From: Massilia oculi
GTDB lineage: Bacteria > Pseudomonadota > Gammaproteobacteria > Burkholderiales > Burkholderiaceae_D
DNA: 64,000 nucleotides
Assembly (NCBI RefSeq): GCF_003143515.1
Contig: NZ_CP029343.1
Span: 4,960,001 to 5,024,000, forward strand
Direction: 5' to 3'
The notes beneath the pieces are model-generated. The model did no database searches, was not told where the DNA came from, and saw only the letters and a list, made by a program, of their open reading frames with translations. Within the stretch, counting starts at the first letter, position 1, and every line of letters starts with the position of its first letter. Both the position numbers and the translations under genes were made by a program. Shown one piece after another: positions 16,510 through 24,417 of this stretch.

Positions 16510-18312
16510 ATGAGCAACCACGTGAGCAACAACGCGAGCAATAAGGCCAAACGCCGCTACCGGTCCCAGGACTGGTTCGACAATCCCGAGCGCATCGACA
16601 TGACCGCGCTCTACCTCGAGCGCTTCATGAACTACGGCATCACGCCCGAGGAGCTGCGCTGCGGCAAGCCGATCATCGGCATCGCCCAGAGCGGCAGCGA
16701 CATCACGCCGTGCAACCGCATCCACCTGGAGACCGTCAAGCGGGTGCGCGACGGCATCCGCGACGCCGGCGGCATCCCGATGGAATTCCCGCTGCATCCG
16801 ATCTTCGAGAACTGCCGCCGCCCGACCGCGGCGCTGGACCGCAACCTGGCCTATCTGGGCCTGGTCGAGATCCTGCACGGCTATCCGATCGACGCCGTGG
16901 TGCTCACGACCGGCTGCGACAAGACCGTGCCGGCCCAGCTGATGGCCGCTGCCACGGTCGACATTCCCGCCATCGTGCTGTCGGGCGGACCGATGCTCGA
17001 CGGCTGGTTCGAGGGTGAGCTGGTGGGTTCCGGCGCCGCCATCTGGAAGGCGCGCCGCCAGCTGGCGGCCGGCGCCATCGACGAGAAGAAGTTCGTCGAC
17101 ATCGCCACGGCATCGGCGCCCTCGAGCGGCCACTGCAACACCATGGGCACCGCCTCGACGATGAATGCCGTGGCCGAGGCGCTGGGCATGTCGCTGACCG
17201 GCTGCTCGGCGATCCCCGCGCCTTACCGCGAGCGCGGCCAGATGGCCTATGAAACGGGCCGGCGCATCGTCGAACTGGCCAAGGACGACGTGCGGCCCTC
17301 GCAGATCATGACGCGCGAGGCCTTCCTCGATGCGATCGTGGTCAACGCCGCGATCGGCGGATCGAGCAACGCCCAGCCGCACATCGTGGCGATGGCGCGC
17401 CATGCGGGCGTGGAAATCACGCCCGAGGACTGGATGGAATACGGCTACGACGTGCCGCTGCTGCTGAACATGCAGCCGGCCGGCAAGTACCTGGGCGAGC
17501 GCTTCCACCGCGCCGGCGGCGTGCCGGCCGTGATGTGGGAGCTGGAACAGGCGGGCCTGCTGCGCTCGCAACGCCCCACCGTCACCGGCAAGACCATGGC
17601 CGAGAACATCTACGACCGCGAGACCGACGACCGCGAGATGATCAAGCCGTTCGCCGAACCGCTGAAGGAAGCGGCGGGCTTCCTGGTCCTGAAGGGTAAT
17701 CTGTTCGACTTCGCGATCATGAAGACCAGCGTGATTTCGCCTGCCTTCCGCGCGCGCTACCTGGCCAATCCGGGGCAGGAGAACTGCTTCGAGTGCAAGG
17801 TGGTCGTGTTCGACGGATCGGACGATTATCACGGTCGGATCAACGATCCGAGCCTGGGCATCGACGAGAACACGATGCTGGTGATCCGCGGCGCGGGTCC
17901 GGTGGGCTGGCCCGGTTCGGCCGAGGTGGTCAATATGCAGCCGCCCGATCACCTGATCAAGGAAGGCATCAACAACCTGCCGACCCTGGGCGACGGCCGC
18001 CAGTCGGGCACCTCGGACAGCCCGTCGATCCTGAACGCCTCGCCCGAGAGTGCGGCCGGCGGCAACCTGTCGCTGCTGCGCACCGGCGACGTGATCCGGG
18101 TCGACCTGAACCATGGCCGCTGCGACGTGCTGCTGTCGGACGAAGAGCTGGAAGCGCGCCGCCAGGACACGCCGCCGGCGATCCCCGCCAGCCAGACCCC
18201 GTGGCAGGAAATCTACCGCGCCACGGTGGGCCAGCTGCACAAGGGCGCGTGCATGGAGCTGGCCTTGCCGTATCGCGGCGTGGGGCACGACATGCCCCGC
18301 CACAACCACTGA
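16510..18312 (+). CDS. xylD: D-xylonate dehydratase (IlvD/EDD family)
   Basis: This 600-residue protein belongs to the IlvD/EDD iron-sulfur dehydratases, in the branch that acts on sugar acids. Three cysteines that would hold the [2Fe-2S] cluster are present: Cys68 (SDITPCNRIHLE), Cys136 (TTGCDKT) and Cys209 (SGHCNTMG). All three are shifted by eight from the positions I recall for Caulobacter XylD. GAGPVGWPGSAEVVNM and DGRQSGTSDSPSILN form the C-terminal substrate site. The enzyme converts D-xylonate to 2-keto-3-deoxy-D-xylonate, the substrate of XylX. It is the last gene of the operon and faces sbcC with 13 bp between the stop codons. Confidence 0.94.
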   Translation: MSNHVSNNASNKAKRRYRSQDWFDNPERIDMTALYLERFMNYGITPEELRCGKPIIGIAQSGSDITPCNRIHLETVKRVRDGIRDAGGIPMEFPLHPIFENCRRPTAALDRNLAYLGLVEILHGYPIDAVVLTTGCDKTVPAQLMAAATVDIPAIVLSGGPMLDGWFEGELVGSGAAIWKARRQLAAGAIDEKKFVDIATASAPSSGHCNTMGTASTMNAVAEALGMSLTGCSAIPAPYRERGQMAYETGRRIVELAKDDVRPSQIMTREAFLDAIVVNAAIGGSSNAQPHIVAMARHAGVEITPEDWMEYGYDVPLLLNMQPAGKYLGERFHRAGGVPAVMWELEQAGLLRSQRPTVTGKTMAENIYDRETDDREMIKPFAEPLKEAAGFLVLKGNLFDFAIMKTSVISPAFRARYLANPGQENCFECKVVVFDGSDDYHGRINDPSLGIDENTMLVIRGAGPVGWPGSAEVVNMQPPDHLIKEGINNLPTLGDGRQSGTSDSPSILNASPESAAGGNLSLLRTGDVIRVDLNHGRCDVLLSDEELEARRQDTPPAIPASQTPWQEIYRATVGQLHKGACMELALPYRGVGHDMPRHNH

Positions 18313-18325
18313 TCGGGCCGCGCGG

Positions 18326-21300
18326 TCACTCCACCACGACCGCGCTGCTGCCTCCGCCGGCGGGTCGCACCAGCACCTTGGTCGCGATCCGCTCGGTCAT
18401 CTCCTGCACGTGCGAGATCACGCCGACCTTGCGGCCCATCGACTGCAGCGCATCCAGGGCGTCCATCGCCACCCCCAGCGTCTCGCTGTCGAGGCTGCCG
18501 AAGCCCTCGTCGATGAACAGCGATTCGACCCGCACCCGGTTCGAGGACAGCGACGCCAGGCCCAGGGCCAGCGCCAGCGACACCAGGAAGGATTCGCCGC
18601 CCGACAGGGAATTGACCGAACGCACTTCACCGCCCATGTCCTGGTCGCGCACCATCAGCGCCAGTGACGGCATGCCCTGGTAGCTGACGCGTTCCAGGCG
18701 GTAGCGCCGGGCCAGCTGCTTCAGGTGTTCATTCGCGTAGCCGAGCAGCACGTCCAGCGTGAATTGCTGGGCGTAGTTGCGGAACTTCTTGCCGTCGCTG
18801 GAGCCGATCAGCTCCGACAGCTTGCCCCAGCGCTGCTCGACCGCCTGCTGGCGCTCGATCTCGGCCAGGCTCGATTCGGCCTGGCGCCGTCGCTCGTCGT
18901 CCTGCATCGCACGCAGGCGCAGCGCGGTCGCCGCTTCGATCGACGCCTGGCGTTCGACCACCAGCGCGTCGACCATCGCCTGAATGACGTCCATCGGCTG
19001 GCCGTCCGGCGGCGCCGACTCGAGATGCGCCGCGCGCCGGGCGCGCCGTTCGGCCAGGACCGCGGTGGCATTGGCGACCCCGGTCTCGATGGCGTTCAGG
19101 GCGCTGCGCTCCTGCGCCAGCCAGGCGGCGCCGACCTGCAGCAGGCGCGCCAGTTCGTCGGTATCCGCGATGTCGTCGAGGCCATCGGCCTGGCGCCGGT
19201 AGTCTTCCAGCCAGTCGGCGAGTCGCGCGCTGGCCGTGGCGCCGGACTGGTCGAGTTCCGCGATGCGCTCGACCAGCTGGGCCTGCGCCGTGCGGGCCCG
19301 GGTCTCGGCCTGGGCCGCCTCATTGGCTGCTTGCTGGCGCGCCGCTACCTGTTCGCGCGCGCCGCTCACGGCGGCAGTCAGCTCGCGTTCGACCTCGCTC
19401 GCCGCGCGGCCTTGCCACAAGCTGGCGCGCGCCGCGCGTTTCGCGCTCGACTCGCCGTCGATGCGCTCGAACTGCGCGGCCAGCCTGGCGCCCGCCGCAT
19501 CGATCTCGGCGATGCGCGCCTGCAGCGCGCCTGCTTCGACTTCCAGGGTCGCGCTCGCGGCGGCGCCGCGCGCCTGGGCCTCGGTCTGCTCGCGCCATCC
19601 GTCGGCTTCCGTCGCGCGGGCCTGGCTCCAGCCTGCGGGATCACGGCGCCACGCCGTCTGCCAGCCGTCGCCGTGGGCGGCGGCCATGGCAGGATCGAGT
19701 TCGGCCAGCAGGGCATCCAGCTGCGCGGCTGCCGCCTGCCGGCCGGCGTCCAGTGTTTTCAGCTCGTTCTGCAGGCGGGCCGCCGTGTCGCGCTCGGCCT
19801 CGGCATTCCGGCGCAACCCGGCCAGCACCGATTGCGCGCCGTCGACGTCGCGCTGGGCCGCGTCGCGCGCGCTGGCGGCGGCGCGCCAGGCTTGCTCGCG
19901 CCGCGCCAGCGCATCGAGGGCTTCGCGCACGGCGCCTCGCTGGGCGCCGAACCAGTCGCTGCGTTCCGGTTCGGCTGGCGCCTCGGCCGCCAGTGGATCG
20001 GCTTCCCAGGCATCAAGCAGGCCGGCGATGCGCAGATCGAGCGTCGTGCGGTCCTGGGACAGCGCCGCGAGTCGTTCCCGGGTGGCGGCGAGGGCGGCGC
20101 CGTGGGTCGCCTCCAGCGCACCATTCTCGCGCACGCCCGCGCGGCAGCCATCGACTTCGGCCCGCAGGCCGGTCAACATCGCCTTCAGCGTCGCATCCTG
20201 GTGGGCGTATGGGTGCGCGAGGGCGCCGCACACGGGGCAGGGATCGTCGTCGACCAGGTGCGCGCGCAGCTGCTCCACATTGGCGGCGCACGCCAGTTCG
20301 GCGGCGCTCAGCGAGCGTTCGGCCTGCGCCATCGCCGCTTCCAGTGCCGGCGCCGCCGCGCGCGCCTCCTGCAGGGCGCGTTCGGCGCCGGCGGCAGCGG
20401 TTGCGGCGCGCTCGGTTTCGCGCGCGAGTCCGGCCAGCGTTTCGCGCGCCGCCGACAGCTCGAGCCAGGTGCGTTCGGCCGCCGCCAGCCGTTCGCGGCG
20501 TCCTTCCAGCTGCTGGCGCTCGGCGCCGATCGCCTCGGCGTCGAACTGTCCGAGCGCCGCCATCGCCGCGCGCCGGTTCGCCTCCAGGGTGTCGAGTCGT
20601 TCGATGGCCTGTGCGAGTGCGCTGGCCGCCTGGGCGTCACGTCCGGCCGCCTGATCGGCCGCCGTGCGGGTTGCCGCCAGCGCCGTTTCGCCGGCCGCCA
20701 GCGCGGCTTGTGCCTGGCCGGCCTGGCGCAGCAGGCGTTCCCACTGCGGCCAGCCGGTGGCTACGGCTTCGTGCCGCGACTGGGCCGTCAGCCACGCCGA
20801 GGCGGCCTCGATCAGGCCGCGTGCGTGCGCGAGTTGTTCGGACTTCGACCCATGCTGGGCACGCGCCTCGCGGGCTTGCTGGCGCGCCGCTTCCAGCGCG
20901 GCTTTTGCCTGGGCATGGCCGGGAGCGAGCGTCTCGAGCGCCGCATCCAGCGCCTTGGCCTGGTCCAGTTGCGGGCCGGCGGCGCGCAGCCGCTCTTCAC
21001 TGGCGTCGAGGCGCGCGATGGCGGCGTCGACTTCGGCGTTGCCCGCGCGGCGCGCTTCCAGCGCCGCAGCCAGCTCGCCTTCCAGCTTGGCGACGGCGGA
21101 ATGGGTCTGGCGCCGCTCGGCTTCCAGGCGCTGGACTTCGACGGTCAGCGGCCGCGCGCTCTGTACCGCTTCCAGCGTGGCCAGGCGCTGGCGTCGCTCG
21201 GCAGTCGCGACACGCTCGCCGTTGGCGGCGGCCAGCGCTTCCTCGGCCTGGGCTTCGCCGCGCCCGAGCTTGTCGAGCTCCTGGTGCCAGCGCAGCTGCT

Positions 21301-22075
21301 GTTCCAGCAGGGTGTAGCGGCTGTCGAGCGCTTCGCGCGCGGCGTCGGCGGCGCTGCGCTCGAGGTCGAGCTGGGCGCGTTCGCTCGGTGCCAGCGGCGC
21401 CACATTGGCGAGCCTGGCCTGCAGCACCTGGGTGCGCTGCTGTTCGAGCTTGTAGCGCTCGAAGGCGCGGCGCGAGATCTCGCTGTAGACCGTGGTGCCG
21501 GTCAGGGTCTCGAGCAGCTCGCCGCGCTCGTTCTCGTCGGTCTTGAGGAAAGCCGAGAACTCGTTCTGCGCCAGCAGCACGGCGCGCGTAAACTGCTCGA
21601 ACGACAGGCCGATGCGCTGCACGATCTCCGCCGCCACTTCGGTCTTGGTGCCGCCGATCGGCGCGAGTTCCGGCAGGCGGTGCAGGCTCATCCTGGCCGG
21701 CTGCAGCGCGCCGCCCGGCTTGCCATAGGAACGGCGCACGCTCCAGCGCGCGCGGTAGCGGCCGTCGTCGCTGCCGACGAAGTCGACTTCGGCCCAGGCC
21801 TCGGCCGCGCCCCGCCGCAGCAGGGTGCGCGGATCGAGCGCCGAGACGGTGTCGCCGCCGACGTCCGGCAACTGGCTGCCGGCCCGCTTGAGCATGCGCG
21901 GGGTGGCGTCGTACAGCGCCAGGCACAGGGCGTCGAGCAGGGTGCTCTTGCCCGCGCCGGTCGGGCCGCTGATGGCGAACAGGCCGGTGGTGGCCAGCGG
22001 TCCGGACTCGAAGTCGACCGCGAATTCGCCCGCCAGCGAGGCCAGGTTCTTGCCGCTGATACGGAGGATCTTCAT
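18326..22075 (-). CDS. sbcC: nuclease SbcCD, ATPase subunit SbcC
   Basis: The 1249-residue protein starts MKILRISGKNLASL and has Walker A GPTGAGKS (residues 37-44). Very long Ala/Arg/Glu-rich coiled coils flank a zinc-hook motif CPVC (Cys613-Cys616). The C-terminal lobe carries the ABC signature NSLSGGESFLVSLALALG and Walker B LFIDEGFGSLD. With SbcD it forms the bacterial Mre11-Rad50-type complex that cuts DNA hairpins and blocked ends. It is longer than the E. coli protein (about 1050 residues), the extra length being coiled coil. The ATG overlaps the sbcD stop codon (ATGA), so the pair is translationally coupled. Confidence 0.95.
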   Translation of the reverse strand: MKILRISGKNLASLAGEFAVDFESGPLATTGLFAISGPTGAGKSTLLDALCLALYDATPRMLKRAGSQLPDVGGDTVSALDPRTLLRRGAAEAWAEVDFVGSDDGRYRARWSVRRSYGKPGGALQPARMSLHRLPELAPIGGTKTEVAAEIVQRIGLSFEQFTRAVLLAQNEFSAFLKTDENERGELLETLTGTTVYSEISRRAFERYKLEQQRTQVLQARLANVAPLAPSERAQLDLERSAADAAREALDSRYTLLEQQLRWHQELDKLGRGEAQAEEALAAANGERVATAERRQRLATLEAVQSARPLTVEVQRLEAERRQTHSAVAKLEGELAAALEARRAGNAEVDAAIARLDASEERLRAAGPQLDQAKALDAALETLAPGHAQAKAALEAARQQAREARAQHGSKSEQLAHARGLIEAASAWLTAQSRHEAVATGWPQWERLLRQAGQAQAALAAGETALAATRTAADQAAGRDAQAASALAQAIERLDTLEANRRAAMAALGQFDAEAIGAERQQLEGRRERLAAAERTWLELSAARETLAGLARETERAATAAAGAERALQEARAAAPALEAAMAQAERSLSAAELACAANVEQLRAHLVDDDPCPVCGALAHPYAHQDATLKAMLTGLRAEVDGCRAGVRENGALEATHGAALAATRERLAALSQDRTTLDLRIAGLLDAWEADPLAAEAPAEPERSDWFGAQRGAVREALDALARREQAWRAAASARDAAQRDVDGAQSVLAGLRRNAEAERDTAARLQNELKTLDAGRQAAAAQLDALLAELDPAMAAAHGDGWQTAWRRDPAGWSQARATEADGWREQTEAQARGAAASATLEVEAGALQARIAEIDAAGARLAAQFERIDGESSAKRAARASLWQGRAASEVERELTAAVSGAREQVAARQQAANEAAQAETRARTAQAQLVERIAELDQSGATASARLADWLEDYRRQADGLDDIADTDELARLLQVGAAWLAQERSALNAIETGVANATAVLAERRARRAAHLESAPPDGQPMDVIQAMVDALVVERQASIEAATALRLRAMQDDERRRQAESSLAEIERQQAVEQRWGKLSELIGSSDGKKFRNYAQQFTLDVLLGYANEHLKQLARRYRLERVSYQGMPSLALMVRDQDMGGEVRSVNSLSGGESFLVSLALALGLASLSSNRVRVESLFIDEGFGSLDSETLGVAMDALDALQSMGRKVGVISHVQEMTERIATKVLVRPAGGGSSAVVVE

Positions 22076-23343
22076 GGCGCGTCTCCTCCCACGGCGTGGA
22101 ACAGCTCGGCGAACGCGTCGATCTGGTCCGGCGGCGCCTCGTCGCCATACTTTTGCCGCCACAGGCGGCGGAAGATGTCGTCCGGCTGCAGCTGCGCCAG
22201 CTGGTCCAGGCTCAGGGCTTCGGTCTCGCTCGACGCCGCGACCAGCTTGCGGGTCGGCTCGATCTTGGCCAGCCGCACCGGCTTGCCGGCCAGGATGGCC
22301 TCGACGCGGGCGCGCAGACCCGGCTCGGGCCCGTCCAGCAGCACCCGCACCTCCAGGTAGGGCCAGGCCTGCTGCGGCAGATCCGCGTCCAGCGCCAATG
22401 CTTCCAGCGCCGCCAGCGCCTCTTCCGGTGGCGCCGGCAGGGCCGGCACGCGCAGCAGTTGCACCGGACGCGGTACATATAAAGGTGTGACTACGGCGGG
22501 ATTGGCGCCATCGAGATCGATGCGCAGCACCTGGTGCCGGTAGCCGACTTCGGAGAACGACAGCGGCAGCGGGCTGCCGCAGTAGCGCACGTGTTCGAGG
22601 CCGCCGACGCGCTGGGCCAGGTGCAGGTGGCCAAGGGCCGCATAGGCGATGCCGGCGTCGAACATGCCGACCGGCAGGGCTTCGCTGCCGCCGATCACGA
22701 TGCGGCGCTCGGAGTCCTCGGACGGCTGGCTCCTGGCCATATGGCAGTGGCCCATGGCGACGATGGGCTGGCCCTCGGCCGCCCGTTCGCGCGCCAGCGC
22801 ATGCGCCTGGCGGTAGAGCAGGGCGGTGCCGTGCTCGTAGGGGTCGCGCACGCTGTCGTCAGCCGCTTGCCCGCCTTCGGCGGCGCGCAGGCGCGGCAGG
22901 TCGCCCGGACGCAGGAAGGGCACGGCCAGGCACCAGGCCGCCGTGTTGCCGTCATGGTCCGAGAGCGGCACCAGCAGGCGCTCCAGGTCGATCTCGCCGT
23001 CGCCGCGGCGCGGGACGTTGCCGACCACGATCGTGCCGTGGGCTTCCAGCAGCGGCGTCGGCGCTTCCAGCCGGCCCGGCGAATCGTGGTTGCCGGCGAT
23101 GACCACCACCTGCAGGTGCGGCGCGCGGGTGCGCGCCTGCTGCAGGAAGCGGTACAGCTGGCGCTGGGCGCTCGAGGACGGGTTGGCGGTGTCGAAGATG
23201 TCGCCCGCGATCAGGAGCACGTCGATGCGCTCCTCGACCAGCGTGTCGGCCAGCCAGTCGAGGAAGCACTGGTGTTCGTAGGTCCGGTCGTGATTGTGCA
23301 GGGTCTGGCCGAGGTGCCAGTCGGAGGTGTGCAGCAGCCGCAT
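22072..23343 (-). CDS. sbcD: nuclease SbcCD, exonuclease subunit SbcD
   Basis: The 423-residue protein has the calcineurin-like phosphoesterase motifs in order: RLLHTSDWHLG (metal ligands Asp8 and His10), LLIAGDIFD, VVIAGNHDSPGR and the later MGHCHMA and LGHLHLAQ histidines. It is the Mn2+-dependent nuclease partner of SbcC and acts on double-strand ends and hairpins. The gene is first in a two-gene operon, and its length agrees with the family (about 400 residues). Confidence 0.95.
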   Translation of the reverse strand: MRLLHTSDWHLGQTLHNHDRTYEHQCFLDWLADTLVEERIDVLLIAGDIFDTANPSSSAQRQLYRFLQQARTRAPHLQVVVIAGNHDSPGRLEAPTPLLEAHGTIVVGNVPRRGDGEIDLERLLVPLSDHDGNTAAWCLAVPFLRPGDLPRLRAAEGGQAADDSVRDPYEHGTALLYRQAHALARERAAEGQPIVAMGHCHMARSQPSEDSERRIVIGGSEALPVGMFDAGIAYAALGHLHLAQRVGGLEHVRYCGSPLPLSFSEVGYRHQVLRIDLDGANPAVVTPLYVPRPVQLLRVPALPAPPEEALAALEALALDADLPQQAWPYLEVRVLLDGPEPGLRARVEAILAGKPVRLAKIEPTRKLVAASSETEALSLDQLAQLQPDDIFRRLWRQKYGDEAPPDQIDAFAELFHAVGGDAP

Positions 23344-23728
23344 GAGAGACTCGAGAAAGGTGGAACGACAAATCGGCGCCTACTATAACGCAGCCGGCCG
23401 CTCGTCTCGCGATCCGGCGCATGCGCATGCCGCAGATCGACGCCATCAGCGTGGTCGCGCGCAGTCCCTGCCTGGTGTTGTGGAGCCGGCTGGGCGACGA
23501 CGTGGAAGGGCATTTTGTAGAGGAAATTCACCCCGTCCGACCTCGCTCGCATCGTGAAATCGGGTTTGAGAAATGTCAAACCCGCCCACCTCCTTCTCTC
23601 TACACTACGAAGTTCCTGACGGCCGGCACATAACCAGACAATAGCCGGCTACCCCTATAAAGCATCCCCGGCCGCACCAGGCGTGGACTGTCCACGTGGG
23701 CCGGAGGAGCAAATTGAGAGGAGACACC
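23344..23728. other. intergenic region, sbcD to hemerythrin-like gene
   Basis: This 385-bp stretch separates two divergent genes and holds no convincing coding frame. A short palindrome CGTGGAC-T-GTCCACG lies at 23682-23696, 33 bp before the rightward gene, and could be a protein-binding site. Two purine-rich ribosome-binding-like sequences (GGAGGAG and GAGGAG) lie at 23703 and 23719; the second serves the start at 23729. Confidence 0.4.
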
Positions 23729-24319
23729 ATGCTGACATCAACCTATACGCTGGTCGCCTTGTCCGTCGAGCAGGCACGCACGCGGATCGAGGTGCAGGCG
23801 TTGCTCGAACGCTGGCGACCTTGCACCTGGTGGGGCGAACCGCCTGCCATGCGGCAGTACGAACAGGCTTGCGATGCGCTGCGCCGGGTCTGCGAGGCCT
23901 GCCACTGGCGCAAGCTCGACAAGTTCGTGCTGCCGGCCCTGCGCCGCCGCGGCGAGGATGCCGCCCGGCTGGTGGCCGAGCTGGATGGGTTGAGCCGGCA
24001 GGCGCTCGAAGCGCGCCAGGCGGCGCAGGCGGCCGCCGTCGACGGCGATCCCGGCTGCCTGGCGGCGCTCGAGCGCTGCTGCGAGCTGCTGCTCGAACGC
24101 CTCGACCGCGAAGAGCGCGAACTGCTGCCGCTGGCGCGCACCATGATCCCGGGCGAGACCTGGTTCGCCATCGCCAACCAGATGCTGGCGCATGACGCCC
24201 ACCAGAGCGAAAGCCGGGGTGAAACCCGTGGTGACGGCCGCGGCGCCGACCTGGGCGTGCTGCGCGGCCTGCCGCCATCTGACCTTTCCTCAAGGCAAAA
24301 TCGGCTTTGCCATTCTTAA
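23729..24319 (+). CDS. hemerythrin-like helical protein
   Basis: This 196-residue, mostly helical protein resembles hemerythrin (HHE) domain proteins. Residues 60-80 read HWRKLDKFVLPALRRRG, matching the H-x-x-K-E-E-x-x-FPAL motif of the family, and later LERLDREERELLPLARTMIPGETW matches the last HHE helix. Several usual iron-ligand histidines are absent, so iron binding is doubtful. The start is chosen at 23729, five bases after GAGGAG. Its last 30 residues are polar and charged and look unstructured. Function is unknown; the family is often linked to oxygen, iron or nitric-oxide handling. Confidence 0.5.
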   Translation: MLTSTYTLVALSVEQARTRIEVQALLERWRPCTWWGEPPAMRQYEQACDALRRVCEACHWRKLDKFVLPALRRRGEDAARLVAELDGLSRQALEARQAAQAAAVDGDPGCLAALERCCELLLERLDREERELLPLARTMIPGETWFAIANQMLAHDAHQSESRGETRGDGRGADLGVLRGLPPSDLSSRQNRLCHS

Positions 24320-24417
24320 ATTGCCGCTTGTAAACTGAGGAGGGCAGCCGGGCCGGACATGCCGATCGATACCGACGTTCTTTGCTATGATGGGAGTTTT
24401 GGAAGTGCGATTTCATC

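Noticed and set aside
18725..22360. 1211-codon rightward frame antisense to sbcC
   Set aside because: The opposite strand encodes SbcC with Walker A, zinc hook and signature motifs; the rightward product is low-complexity Arg/Gly/Leu/Gln sequence without domains.
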